This document shows positions 7,015-16,101 of a DNA stretch of 64,000 bases, piece after piece (positions within the stretch are counted from its first letter, which is position 1; the number at the start of each line of letters is the position of its first letter). The DNA is from CAWCUU01 sp963798855. GTDB lineage: Bacteria > Gemmatimonadota > Gemmatimonadetes > Longimicrobiales > RSA9. The stretch lies in NCBI GenBank assembly GCA_963798855.1, contig CAWCUU010000004.1, forward strand, positions 310,001 through 374,000, in the 5' to 3' direction. The translations under genes were made by a program, and so were the position numbers. Below the pieces are notes generated by a model, which worked only from the letters and a program-made list of their open reading frames with translations, searched no databases and was not told the DNA's origin.

Positions 7015-10000
7015 TCCCGGCCTCCATGTCCGTTCAGGGATCCGACACTCTCGAGCTCGTCGCTCCGAGGCGCGGACCCGGACCCGACCGCGCCGGCCGC
7101 AGCCGTCGCGGGCAGCGCCATCCTCGGCGCCTTGCCGACCGGCGACCCCGACACGCGCGCGTCAGAGCCGACCGGAGCCGCCCGGACGGCGGCGGCGTGC
7201 GGCGAGCGGCGGCGCAGCTCCCAGTACAGGAGCGGCACGACCACCATTGTCAGCAGCGTTGCGACCACCGCACCGGTCATGAGCGACACGGCCAGCCCCT
7301 GGAAGATCGGGTCGAGCACGATCACGATCGCGCCGACGACCACGGCGGCCGCGGTCAGCGCGATCGGACGGAACCGGACGGCACCGGCCTCCAGCACGGC
7401 CGCGCGCAACGTGCGCCCGCGCGCCTCCGCGAGCTGGATGAAGTCGACGAGCAGGATCGAGTTGCGCACGATGATGCCGGCGAGCGCGATCATGCCGATC
7501 ATCAATGTCGCGGTGAAGAACGCGCCGAACGCGGCGTGTCCGGGCAGGATGCCGATCAGCGTGAGCGGGATCGGCGCCATGATGACGAGCGGAATCGTGA
7601 AGCTCTGGAACCAGCCGACGACGAGCACGTAGATCAGCAGCAGCGCGCCGAGGAACGCGAGCCCGAGGTCGCGGAACACCTCGATCGTGACCTGCCACTC
7701 GCCGTCCCACTTGACGGCGGCCTCGTCGAGGCGCTGCGGCTGCACGGCGTTGTAGCGGGCGATGGGGGCGCCGTTCACCCGCAGCGTGTCGAGCTGCCGG
7801 TTCATCGCGAGGATCGCGTAGACGGGCGACTCGATGCGGCCCGCGACGTCCCCCGTCACGTAGATCACGGGCCGCAGGTTCTTCCGGAAGCGCGAGGATT
7901 CGCGAAGCGCGTCCTCGACCCGCACGAAGCGGCCGAGCGGCTGCGGTCCCGTCGCGGTGGCGACCGGAATCGACAGGAGCGCCTCGACCGAAGAGCGGTC
8001 CGTGACATCGAGCCGCGGCACGATCGCCACGCCCTCGCGGGCGCTCTCGCGCGAAGCCAGCCCAACCGGGGCGCCCGACAGCGCCATGGCCAGCGTGCGA
8101 ACCACCTGCTCGACGCTCGCGCCGGCAGAGGCCGCACGCACCCGGTCGACCCGGAAGCGACGCTTCTGCTGCGGCGCCTCGACGGTCCAGTCCACGTCCA
8201 CGACGCCCGGAGTCTCCTCGAAGATGCGCCGGACGCGCCGCGCGACCTCCAGCCGCGCGGAGTCGTCACCGGCATAGACCTCTGCGACCATCGTGGACAG
8301 CACCGGCGGACCGGGCGGGATCTCCGCGACCTTCGCACTGGCTCCGAAGAGGCGAGCGATCGAATCCACGCCGGGTCGAACGGCTACGGCGATCGCGTGG
8401 CTCTGCCGATCGCGCTCTCCCTTCGGCAGCAGGTTCACCTGCACGTCCGCGACGTTGGCGCCGCTGCGCAGGAAATAATGACGCACCAGTCCGTTGAAGT
8501 TGAACGGAGCCGCGGTTCCCGCGTACGTCTGGGTGCTCTCGACCTCGGGGACGCCCCGCAGGTAGCCGGCGATCTCCTGCGCCGCCGCGTTGCCGGTCTC
8601 GAGGGTCGTTCCCTCCGGCAGATCCAGCACGACCTGCAGCTCGCTCTTGTTGTCGAACGGCAGCATCTTCACCTGCACCGCCCGCACGGCGACGAGTCCC
8701 ATCGACAGCACGAGCAGCGCAAGCACGCCGCCGTAGAACCCGAGACGCAGACGACGCCGCTCCATCAGAGGAGTCATCACGCGCGCGTAGAGCCGGGCGA
8801 AACGCCCCTCCTCTTCCGGCTCGTGGCTGCGGTCGCGGTGCCCGCCAGCGGCCTCCCTGGCGACGTGATCCCCGAGCAGCCGCACCGTCAGCCAGGGCGT
8901 GACGATGAACGCGACGCCGAGAGAGAAGAGCATCGCCACCGAGGCGCCGACGGGGATCGGCCGCATGTACGGCCCCATCATTCCGGACACGACGGCCATC
9001 GGCAGGATCGCGGCGATCACGGTGAACGTCGCGAGGATCGTCGGGTTGCCAACCTCGTCGACCGCCTCCACTGCGGCCGCGGCGGCGTCCCGGCCGCCCA
9101 TCTTCAGATGCCGGTCAATGTTCTCGACGACCACGATCGCGTCGTCGACGAGGATTCCGATCGAGAAGATCAGCGCGAACAGCGTGATCCGGTTGAGCGT
9201 GTAGCCGAGCGCGTAGTAGACGAAGAGGGTCAGCGCGAGCGTGACCGGGACCGCGACCAGCACGACGGTCGCCTCACGCCAGCCGAGGAAGAGACCGATC
9301 AGAAGCGTGACCGCGAGCGTGGCGAGCCCGAGGTGCAGCATCAGCTCGCGGGCCTTCTCGGCGGCAGTCTCGCCGTAGTCCCGGGTGATGGAGACGGCGA
9401 CGTCGCCCGGGACGATCCGTCCCTTCGCCGCCTCCACCCGCTCCAGAACCCGCTCCGCCACGAGCGTGGCGTTCGCACCCTTCCGCTTCGCGACCGAGAG
9501 AGTCACCGCGCTCTCCGGCGCGCCACCGCGGTCGGCGTGCGAGACGTAGGTGAGCGGGTCGCCGAAACTCTCCTCCACCCGGGCCACGTCACGCACGTAC
9601 ACGGGTCCGGCGCCTCCCGCGCTCACCACGACGCTGCCGACGTCCGCGGCCGTGCTCAGTGGGGCGCCGACATCGACGCGGTAGACGACGTCGCCGGCTC
9701 CGAACTCACCGGCCTGCAGCCGAGCGTTCGCCGACTGCAGCGCCACCGCGACTTCGCCCGGCGTGACTCCGCTGGCGGCGAGGCGCGCGGGATCGAGCGT
9801 GACGCGGATCTGCTCGGGGTTGCCGCCGATCACTTCGGTCTCGGAGACGTCCGTGACCGTCCGAACCTCCCCCTCGAGATGCTTCGCGATGCCCCGAAGC
9901 TCGTTGGAGCCGTACCGCTTCGAGTGGAGCGTCAGCGCGAGGATCGGCACCTCATCGATCGAGTGCGGCTTCACGAGAGGCGGCGTGGCTCCGGCGGGTG

Positions 10001-10364
10001 ACGCGTCCAGCGCGGCCGCGAGCTTCGCGTGTACCTTCGTCACGCTGCGCTCCTGGTCCTCGCCGACATCGAAGCGCACCGTCACGAGCGCCCGGCCTTC
10101 ATCGGCCGTGGAGTAGACGTAGTCGACGCCGGGGATCTCCCACATCGCCCGCTCTATCGGACGGACGAGGAGGTTTTCGACCTCCTCCGGCCCGGCGCCC
10201 GGCAGCGCGACCATCACGTCGATCATGGGCACCGAGATCTGCGGCTCCTCCTCCCGCGGCGTCAGCGCAATGGCGATCACGCCCACCGCCAGCGACGCCA
10301 CCGTCACGAGCGGCGTCAGCTTCGAGTGGAGGAACGCCTTCGCGATCCGGCCCGACGCGCCCAT
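7011..10364 (-). CDS. RND efflux transporter permease subunit
   Basis: 1117 residues from ATG 10364, which has GGAGGG 8 bp upstream; the GTG at 10373 lies on top of that site and is less likely. The classic RND layout is present: first helix (LTPLVTVASLAVGVIAIA), periplasmic porter domain, helices 2-6 with GILVDDAIVVVEN (helix 4 proton-relay Asp pair), a large central loop, second porter domain, and final helices with IGMIALAGIIVRNSILLVDF. Substrate is unknown; this is the AcrB/MexB-like branch rather than a metal pump, judged by eye. It forms a tripartite system with the adaptor and TolC-like genes upstream. The last 60 residues are Ala/Gly/Ser-rich and probably disordered. Confidence 0.93.
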   Translation of the reverse strand: MGASGRIAKAFLHSKLTPLVTVASLAVGVIAIALTPREEEPQISVPMIDVMVALPGAGPEEVENLLVRPIERAMWEIPGVDYVYSTADEGRALVTVRFDVGEDQERSVTKVHAKLAAALDASPAGATPPLVKPHSIDEVPILALTLHSKRYGSNELRGIAKHLEGEVRTVTDVSETEVIGGNPEQIRVTLDPARLAASGVTPGEVAVALQSANARLQAGEFGAGDVVYRVDVGAPLSTAADVGSVVVSAGGAGPVYVRDVARVEESFGDPLTYVSHADRGGAPESAVTLSVAKRKGANATLVAERVLERVEAAKGRIVPGDVAVSITRDYGETAAEKARELMLHLGLATLAVTLLIGLFLGWREATVVLVAVPVTLALTLFVYYALGYTLNRITLFALIFSIGILVDDAIVVVENIDRHLKMGGRDAAAAAVEAVDEVGNPTILATFTVIAAILPMAVVSGMMGPYMRPIPVGASVAMLFSLGVAFIVTPWLTVRLLGDHVAREAAGGHRDRSHEPEEEGRFARLYARVMTPLMERRRLRLGFYGGVLALLVLSMGLVAVRAVQVKMLPFDNKSELQVVLDLPEGTTLETGNAAAQEIAGYLRGVPEVESTQTYAGTAAPFNFNGLVRHYFLRSGANVADVQVNLLPKGERDRQSHAIAVAVRPGVDSIARLFGASAKVAEIPPGPPVLSTMVAEVYAGDDSARLEVARRVRRIFEETPGVVDVDWTVEAPQQKRRFRVDRVRAASAGASVEQVVRTLAMALSGAPVGLASRESAREGVAIVPRLDVTDRSSVEALLSIPVATATGPQPLGRFVRVEDALRESSRFRKNLRPVIYVTGDVAGRIESPVYAILAMNRQLDTLRVNGAPIARYNAVQPQRLDEAAVKWDGEWQVTIEVFRDLGLAFLGALLLIYVLVVGWFQSFTIPLVIMAPIPLTLIGILPGHAAFGAFFTATLMIGMIALAGIIVRNSILLVDFIQLAEARGRTLRAAVLEAGAVRFRPIALTAAAVVVGAIVIVLDPIFQGLAVSLMTGAVVATLLTMVVVPLLYWELRRRSPHAAAVRAAPVGSDARVSGSPVGKAPRMALPATAAAGAVGSGSAPRSDELESVGSLNGHGGRE

Positions 10365-10365
10365 G

Positions 10366-11400
10366 CTAGGCACCCTCCGCAGCCGTCGCCGGCAGCAGCA
10401 CGCGATCGCCGGCGCGCAGCCCCGAGACGACCTCGACCGAAGACCCCTGCTCGCGACCGAGCCGCACCCAGCGCAGCTCCGCGCCCGCCGCCGTCTGCAG
10501 CCGCACTCCGGTCAGGTCGCCCTCGCGGACGATGGCCGCGGACGGAACGAGGATCGCGGAACGCTCACCCTGCCGTAGCGCGAGCGTCGCGGCGCTGCCG
10601 GGCAGGAAGCGGCCGTCGGCGTTTCGTACGAGCGCGTTCACCCGATAGATGTTGCCCCCCGGCGCCGGGACGACGCCCTCGACCATCGCGCTCGCGGTGT
10701 CGTCCTCGATCCGTGCCTGCAGCACATCGCCGGGCCGTAGGCGCCGCACCGCGTCGGGCGAGGCCGTCACGACGAGGCGCAGGCGCCGAGAATCCTGCAC
10801 CTTCACGAGCGGTGTACCCGGCGCCGCGAACGCGCCCTCGTCCACGAAGCGGCCCGTCACTACCCCGTCGAACGGGGCGCGGATCGTGGCGTAGTCCTCG
10901 ACCGCCTGAAGCTCGCGCGCACCCGCCTGCGCGCCGCGCAGCGCCGCATCGGCGCGCGCCAGCCCGGTCTCGGCGGCATCGAGCTGAGCCTTCGGAGCGG
11001 CGGAGTCGGCGTAGAGCGCGCGCATCCGCTCCGCCTGACGACTCGCCTCGCGCTGCATCGCCTCCGCCTCCGAGATCGACGCGTCTACCTGTGCCCGTTT
11101 CGCACGCAGGTCGCGAGCATCGATCCGCACCAGCGGCTGCCCCGCCACGACGGCGTCCCCCTCCCGGACGAGCACGGCCTCGACGCTCCCCATGAGCTTC
11201 GTGCTGAGCGACGCCTCCGCGAACGCTTCCGCGACACCCGCCGCGTCCACGGCCGCGTCGACGACCGTGTCGCGCACCGTGTAGACCGGCGCGTCAGGCA
11301 CGATCTCCGCCCGCGCCAGCTCCGTCCGCGCATCATCGCGACACCCCGAAAGCGACAGGGCAATCATCAGTGCCATCGCCACAGCCATCACCGTCTTCAT
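10366..11400 (-). CDS. RND periplasmic adaptor (membrane fusion protein)
   Basis: 344 residues. The N-terminus MKTVMAVAMALMIALSLSGC is a lipoprotein signal peptide with lipobox LSGC. Then come a barrel-sandwich half (VLVREGDAVVAGQPLVRID), a helical hairpin rich in Ala/Arg (about 95-150), the second barrel half (IRAPFDGVVTGRFVDEGAFA), beta-barrel and membrane-proximal domains (GLRAGDRVLLPA). It links the inner-membrane pump to the outer-membrane channel. ATG 11400 overlaps the TolC-like stop by 4 bp and is preceded by GGGAGAG; the RND ATG lies 1 bp after its stop. Confidence 0.92.
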   Translation of the reverse strand: MKTVMAVAMALMIALSLSGCRDDARTELARAEIVPDAPVYTVRDTVVDAAVDAAGVAEAFAEASLSTKLMGSVEAVLVREGDAVVAGQPLVRIDARDLRAKRAQVDASISEAEAMQREASRQAERMRALYADSAAPKAQLDAAETGLARADAALRGAQAGARELQAVEDYATIRAPFDGVVTGRFVDEGAFAAPGTPLVKVQDSRRLRLVVTASPDAVRRLRPGDVLQARIEDDTASAMVEGVVPAPGGNIYRVNALVRNADGRFLPGSAATLALRQGERSAILVPSAAIVREGDLTGVRLQTAAGAELRWVRLGREQGSSVEVVSGLRAGDRVLLPATAAEGA

Positions 11401-12803
11401 CGCGTGCTCTCCCTCTCCGGATCGATTCGAAGCTCCAGCCCCGCCAGCGCGCCGGGATCACGTCCCAGCGCCCGCAGCCGCTCCGCACCCGCCACGATCG
11501 CCGCGTACGCCGCGGCCGACCGCTGCAGCCGCGTCTTCGTCTCCACCGCCGCCGCATCCAGCAGCTCGATCACCGTCGACAAGCCGCCCTCGTACTTCCG
11601 GGTCACGATCCGGTGCGCCTCCTCCGCCTGCGCCACGCTCCGCTCGGCGATCTCCAGCCGCTCGAGCGCGACGCGCAGCTCCGTCGCCGTCCGCTCCCGC
11701 TCCAGCGCAGCCTGCGCCACCGCCGCATCGGCCTGCGCCTCCGCCGCATCCGCGCGTCCCCGCGCGCGGCGCACCGCCGCCGCCTGCGCCCCGCCCGCCA
11801 GCGGCGTCCACGTCGCCATCACTCCCAACGTCCAGCTCTCCGGCCCCGCGTAGACGCCCCGGTCCGAGTACCAGTCGTAACGCCCGAACGCGTTCACCCG
11901 CGGCAGCCATTGCGACATGGCTCGCCGCACGTCCAGCCGTGCCGCCGACGCCCCGAGCTCCGCCGCCTGCACGTCCGAGCGGGGGGCCTGCTCCGTCGCA
12001 AGCGCCGGCGCGAGTCGCTCCCGCAACGCCGCCGCCGGCGGCAGGCCGACCGGCAGCACGAACGCCGTATCCGCCGGCGTTCCGAGAAGCGTGGCGAGAG
12101 CACGACGCGCCGACTCCACATCCCCCGCCGCGCCGATCCGATCCGCATCCACTTCCCCGGCCTTCACGGACGCCAGCAGCGCATCGGACCGCGTCACCAG
12201 CCCCTGCTCCGCCATCGACTCCGCCTGCCGGACATGCCCGTGCGCGGCACTCGTCGCCGCGTCCAGCGTCTCCACTTTCTCCGCCGCGAGAACGGCCCCG
12301 AAGTACGCCCGGATCACGTCCACCCGCGTAGACAGCCGCGTCCACGCCTCCGATTGCCGCGTCGCCTCCGTCGCTCTCGATGCCGCCGACCGGCCGACCC
12401 AGGCGTCCAGGTTCAGCAGCGGCTGCTCCACCACGACGGCGCCGCTGTACGTCGGCATCGCCGCCGGATCGTTCAGCCGCGCCGGATCAAAGTCCGACTG
12501 CGTGATCGAGCGCTGCCTCAGCAGCGTCCCGAACGCGCCGATCGGATCCGTCGTCCGCATATAGCCACTCTCCAACCGCACCGTCGGCAGCATCCCGCGC
12601 AGCGCCTCGAGCGCATCCGCAGACCGCTCCCTCGACGCCCCGGACGCGATCCGATTCGCGTACGAGGTCGCATCCGCCTGACGCAGCGCGTCCTCCAGGG
12701 CGATCGGCCGCTGTGCCGCGAGCCGCGCCGGCGCCCCGAAGGCGGTGGCCATCAATGCGAGCGTCAGCGCCCCCGCTCTTCGTTGTCGCATGGTGTCCGA
12801 CAT
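11397..12803 (-). CDS. TolC-like outer membrane efflux protein
   Basis: 468 residues with a Sec signal (residues about 8-30, LTLALMATAFGAPARLAAQ) and two OEP-type halves of long Ala-rich coiled helices: ALEDALRQA at the start, AEKVETLDAATSAAHGHVRQA, and the second half with ERLEIAERSVAQAEEAHRI and YEGGLSTVIELLDA, the standard repeat-2 motif. It forms the trimeric exit duct. First gene of the efflux operon; a sigma70-like promoter lies 44 bp upstream of the ATG. MRQRR four codons later is an alternative start. Confidence 0.9.
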   Translation of the reverse strand: MSDTMRQRRAGALTLALMATAFGAPARLAAQRPIALEDALRQADATSYANRIASGASRERSADALEALRGMLPTVRLESGYMRTTDPIGAFGTLLRQRSITQSDFDPARLNDPAAMPTYSGAVVVEQPLLNLDAWVGRSAASRATEATRQSEAWTRLSTRVDVIRAYFGAVLAAEKVETLDAATSAAHGHVRQAESMAEQGLVTRSDALLASVKAGEVDADRIGAAGDVESARRALATLLGTPADTAFVLPVGLPPAAALRERLAPALATEQAPRSDVQAAELGASAARLDVRRAMSQWLPRVNAFGRYDWYSDRGVYAGPESWTLGVMATWTPLAGGAQAAAVRRARGRADAAEAQADAAVAQAALERERTATELRVALERLEIAERSVAQAEEAHRIVTRKYEGGLSTVIELLDAAAVETKTRLQRSAAAYAAIVAGAERLRALGRDPGALAGLELRIDPERESTR

Positions 12804-12846
12804 CGCTCAGCGTTCTCTGTTGATGTCATGGGTCTCCCCGCGAATA

Positions 12847-12875
12847 ATATTACTACATGGTTATGCAGTCGGCAA
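12847..12875 (-). promoter_or_regulatory. Candidate sigma70-like promoter of the efflux operon
   Basis: On the minus strand TTGCCG (complement of 12870-12875) is followed after exactly 17 bp by TAATAT (complement of 12847-12852), 44 bp before the TolC-like ATG at 12803. The stretch is one of the few AT-rich islands here and includes the palindrome TAATATTA at 12845-12852, which may be an operator. Confidence 0.5.
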
Positions 12876-12956
12876 GAGCGCGGGCACTGCCTCTGAGCGG
12901 GAGCTCGATACGCGGGGGGCGCCGCCGGGACCGAGTGGGGATTCAGGAGCGACGCG

Positions 12957-13214
12957 TCAGACGTCCGGCCCCATGTCCCCGGCCGAAGGATGCGAGCGCC
13001 GCAGCCGCTCGTGGATTGCCTGCTCGTGCGGCGCGATCAGCTCGTCGTGACACGCCGGACAGAGGTAGAAGTAGCCCGGCTCCTCCGACAGGCCGGCAAG
13101 GGGTCCGAACCAGACGGACAGCAGGCCGAGCATGCGGATGGGATCGGTACGGCCACAGCTCCGGCAGGGGCGGAGGCCGCGGGAGCGGGTGCTGTCGCGG
13201 GGCGAGCTGGACAT
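12957..13214 (-). CDS. Small zinc-ribbon protein
   Basis: 85 residues with two Cys pairs, CRSCG and LCPACHDELI, separated by a hydrophobic stretch (IRMLGLLSVWFGPLAGL), then HEQAIHERLRRSH. Cys-X2-Cys...Cys-X2-Cys spacing suggests one zinc ribbon. No family is recognised. ATG 13214 has only a weak ribosome-binding site. It lies upstream of, and on the same strand as, the efflux operon but with that operon's promoter in between. Overlapping frames also stay open, as is common at this GC content, so the Cys pattern is the main support. Confidence 0.45.
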   Translation of the reverse strand: MSSSPRDSTRSRGLRPCRSCGRTDPIRMLGLLSVWFGPLAGLSEEPGYFYLCPACHDELIAPHEQAIHERLRRSHPSAGDMGPDV

Positions 13215-13535
13215 GCTTCAGGATGCGCACGATGACGCGCCGCGCAATCGGCGAGAGCCCACGGCCGTGGAGGGAGGACTCCGCTGCGGTGGAAGCGGGC
13301 GCCATGCCCATGAAGGCCATGGCCGGGCCCCCGGGCGAAATCGGCTTGGCGCCGTACCGGGCATCAGCCGGTCGGGAAACGCTTGACTTCGAAAACCGGG
13401 AGTTCGAGCTTCCTTATGGAGTTCGCGGTTCCGACCGACAGGATCTCTCCCGCTTCGCTATCTTCACTCTGAAGCCGACGACCGTCATCCCTGACGGTCG
13501 CACCGGCATCCCACGAAACATCGGATTGAGGTTGG
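13215..13535. other. Intergenic stretch without recognised gene
   Basis: 321 bp between the zinc-ribbon gene and the spermidine-synthase-like gene. Open frames cross it on both strands but none has a ribosome-binding site or family-like motif. The last 150 bp are AT-richer than average and probably hold the promoter of the downstream gene. Confidence 0.5.
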
Positions 13536-13617
13536 ATGCGTACCCTTGCGGCCGGCGTTCTTCTGGTCTCTCTCGTCACGTTGCTCACCGAGCTGGTGCT
13601 GACGCGAGTGCTCGAAT
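13536..13617 (+). other. Displaced 5' end of the spermidine-synthase-like gene (frame 3)
   Basis: ATG 13536 opens MRTLAAGVLLVSLVTLLTELVLTRVLE, clearly the first membrane helix of the protein encoded from 13618 on. A single extra T at 13617 puts it out of frame. Removing that base joins LTRVLE to VLLYPNMAYLV, which reads as one continuous helix pair. Confidence 0.7.
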
Positions 13618-16008
13618 GTGCTGCTCTACCCGAACATGGCCTACCTGGTCGTCACCTCCGCCATCTTCGGTTTCGGGCTCGCCGGCGCCATCGTGGCGAC
13701 ATGGAGTCGACTTCTCGAGCGGGATCCGCGCGAGACGATCCCTGGGCTGGCGGCCGTGTTCGCGCTGCTGCTGGTGCTGATCCGGCCCACGCTGAACGCC
13801 TTTCCATTCAACTTTTACGAGGTCTTCGCCCATCCAGCGCGCGAGACCTTCTACTTCGCGACGACGTATCTGGCGCTCGTGCTTCCGTTCGTCGCGTCCG
13901 GACTGATGCTCGCGATCGTCTTTACCGCCTACGCCGAGCAGATCCGCAGGCTGTACTTCTGGGACCTGACAGGCGCCGCCATCGGTTCCGTGATCCTGAT
14001 CCCGCTCATGAGGCCGATCGGCCCTGGCGCGATCCTGGTCCTCGCCGCGGCCGTGGCACTGGTCGCCTCGGCGCTGTTCGCCCGCACGCGTCGCTGGCGT
14101 ATCGCGGTATCCTTTGCGGCGGCCGCGCTGGCGCTGTTCGCCGTGCTCGGTCACTCGGGCTCCCTGGGTTTCGACGATCACCTCGACAAGCGCGGCGTGA
14201 AGAGCGACCGGGCGGCCGGCAAAGTCGAGATGACGGTGTGGGATCCGATCGCGCGCATCAATGTCGTGAACAAGCAGCCCTACCTCAAGCACGTCGCCTA
14301 TGACGGAGGTTCGCAGAGCACCTATTTCTCGGCCTTCGACGGCGACTTCGCCCGGCTGCGCCGGGAGCTGGACGCGCCGACGCAGGACAGCGCGGCCATG
14401 GAGGATCTGCGCCATCGCTTCTGGCGCGTCGGAGTCCTCGCCGCGCACTACCTGAAGCGGGACTCCGAGGCCAATGTGCTCATCATCGGGAGCGCCGGGG
14501 GGCAGGAGACGGTGGCCGCGATCGCCTATGGCGCTCGCCGCGTGGACGCCGTCGAGATGGTGCGGACGGTCGTCGACCTGCGCACGGGTCCGTACGGAAG
14601 CTACATCGGCGACGTGTTCGGCAGACCCGAGGTCAGGAACATCGTCGCCGAAGGGCGCAGCTATCTTCGAGGCACCGACCGCAAGTACGACATCATCCAG
14701 ATCTTCAGCAATCATACGTCCTCGAGCATCGCCGCGGGCGGCGGAGCGATAAGCCCCGTATACCTCCAGACGGCAGAGGCGTACCGCGAATATTTCCAGC
14801 ACCTGAAGCCGAATGGCATCCTGGAGATAAGCCACCATTACTATCCGCGGGAGGTCGCGACGGCCGCCCTCGCGTGGCGTCGATCGGGGCGAGCTCGTTT
14901 TCGTGACCATGTCGCCGTCTACCAAATGGCGGGCCCGGACAACCTGCCCACCTTCCTGGTCAAGATGCAGCCCTGGACGGAAGCGGAGCTTCGCGACCTG
15001 CAGCATCTGTTCAGGCTGCGTCGCTACGGGCCGGAACGGCTCGTCGAAAACCCGCTCCGGCCAAACGAGAGTTTCCTGAGCGATGGGTTTTACAGCGGCC
15101 GATTCCCCGACTCGGTGGATCGTGCCACGCCGTACCACGCCGGGCCCGTGACCGACAATCGGCCTTTCTTCAATTCGATCCGAAAGACCGCCACCCGGAT
15201 CGAGCCGGATCGCCGCCAGTTCGTCAACCCAACGATCGCGAACCTCCTGAATGCAGGGCTCGCGCACGGGATTCCTCTCGATCGCGTCCACCTGTACGGG
15301 GTCGGCCTCCTCTCGATCCTCTTCGCGGCCGTGCTCGTCGTGATCCCGCTGCGCTTCTCGAGCGCCGGAGGCGGCAGCTGGACCCACCGCGGGGCCGCGC
15401 TGACCTACTTTTCATCACTGGGGCTCGGCTTCATCATCTTCGAGATCGTCTTCATCGAGCTGTTCATCCGGCTGATCGGCTCTCCGGCGCATTCGTTCTC
15501 CGTCGTCATCTTCACGCTCCTGCTCGCGGCTGGAAGCGGAAGCCTGGCCTCCGAGAGGCTCGGCGTCGGCTCCCGACGCAGCTGGATGCTGCCCTTCATC
15601 GGCATATTCGCCTTCGGCGCCCTGGACGCGTTCGTGGTGCCGTCCCTCTTCGACCCACTGCTGGGACTCCCGCTGGTGTGGAGGTGCGTAGCCGCTGGCG
15701 TGCTGATCTACCCGCTCGGCTTTTTCCTGGGCATGCCATTCCCGCTCGGAATCCTGGCGCTGCAGGGACAGCCTCGGAGCGCCGTCGCCTGGGCCTGGGG
15801 AATGAACGGGCTGTTCACGGTGATCGGCGGGCTCACGAGCGCGCTGCTCTCGCTCGCCTTCGGATTCAGAGTCACGCTGATCGTTGCGCTTTCGGCCTAT
15901 TCTGTGGCCATGGTCGTGTATCCGGTGATGAGTCGATCGGCCGCGAGGTCACCGGCCCCTGCCGCTCCGGCCGCGGACCCGGTCACAACACGGGCGAAGG
16001 CCAGCTGA
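13618..16008 (+). CDS. Membrane-bound spermidine synthase-like protein (frameshifted at 5' end)
   Basis: The main frame gives 796 residues. Membrane helices fill about 1-200 (GFGLAGAIVATW, LVLPFVASGLMLAIVF, GAAIGSVILIPLM). A class I SAM-dependent/spermidine-synthase-like domain lies at about 210-500 (VLIIGSAGGQETVAAIAYGA, AVEMVRTVVDL, the YDIIQIFSNHT block, FFNSIRK). A second set of helices follows to the end. Such proteins resemble polyamine synthases but aminopropyl transfer is unproven. The true start is probably ATG 13536, out of frame by one base at 13617; GTG 13618 has no ribosome-binding site. So the gene is a pseudogene, or the frameshift is an assembly error. Confidence 0.75.
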   Translation: MLLYPNMAYLVVTSAIFGFGLAGAIVATWSRLLERDPRETIPGLAAVFALLLVLIRPTLNAFPFNFYEVFAHPARETFYFATTYLALVLPFVASGLMLAIVFTAYAEQIRRLYFWDLTGAAIGSVILIPLMRPIGPGAILVLAAAVALVASALFARTRRWRIAVSFAAAALALFAVLGHSGSLGFDDHLDKRGVKSDRAAGKVEMTVWDPIARINVVNKQPYLKHVAYDGGSQSTYFSAFDGDFARLRRELDAPTQDSAAMEDLRHRFWRVGVLAAHYLKRDSEANVLIIGSAGGQETVAAIAYGARRVDAVEMVRTVVDLRTGPYGSYIGDVFGRPEVRNIVAEGRSYLRGTDRKYDIIQIFSNHTSSSIAAGGGAISPVYLQTAEAYREYFQHLKPNGILEISHHYYPREVATAALAWRRSGRARFRDHVAVYQMAGPDNLPTFLVKMQPWTEAELRDLQHLFRLRRYGPERLVENPLRPNESFLSDGFYSGRFPDSVDRATPYHAGPVTDNRPFFNSIRKTATRIEPDRRQFVNPTIANLLNAGLAHGIPLDRVHLYGVGLLSILFAAVLVVIPLRFSSAGGGSWTHRGAALTYFSSLGLGFIIFEIVFIELFIRLIGSPAHSFSVVIFTLLLAAGSGSLASERLGVGSRRSWMLPFIGIFAFGALDAFVVPSLFDPLLGLPLVWRCVAAGVLIYPLGFFLGMPFPLGILALQGQPRSAVAWAWGMNGLFTVIGGLTSALLSLAFGFRVTLIVALSAYSVAMVVYPVMSRSAARSPAPAAPAADPVTTRAKAS

Positions 16009-16101
16009 CGGCTTGGGACCGTTGGACGCGGAATGTCGTATCAGAGAAGTGGAACCCGCGGCGCGTCGCGCCGCGATGCCCTCGCCGCGGAAGGATATCC
16101 G

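Noticed and set aside
7026..10001. 991-residue open frame on the plus strand opposite the RND pump
   Set aside because: It is antisense to a strongly recognised RND gene; composition is Arg/His/Asp-rich without motifs, the usual shadow of a high-GC gene.
13383..13411. Promoter with TTGACT at 13383 for the spermidine-synthase-like gene
   Set aside because: No acceptable -10 sequence at 16-18 bp distance.
12857..13780. 307-residue plus-strand open frame crossing the zinc-ribbon and spermidine-synthase start
   Set aside because: No motif; its ATG lies within the efflux promoter; it would conflict with both neighbours.
13585..15387. 600-residue minus-strand open frame
   Set aside because: Antisense to the membrane/SAM-domain protein, whose helices and motifs are clear.
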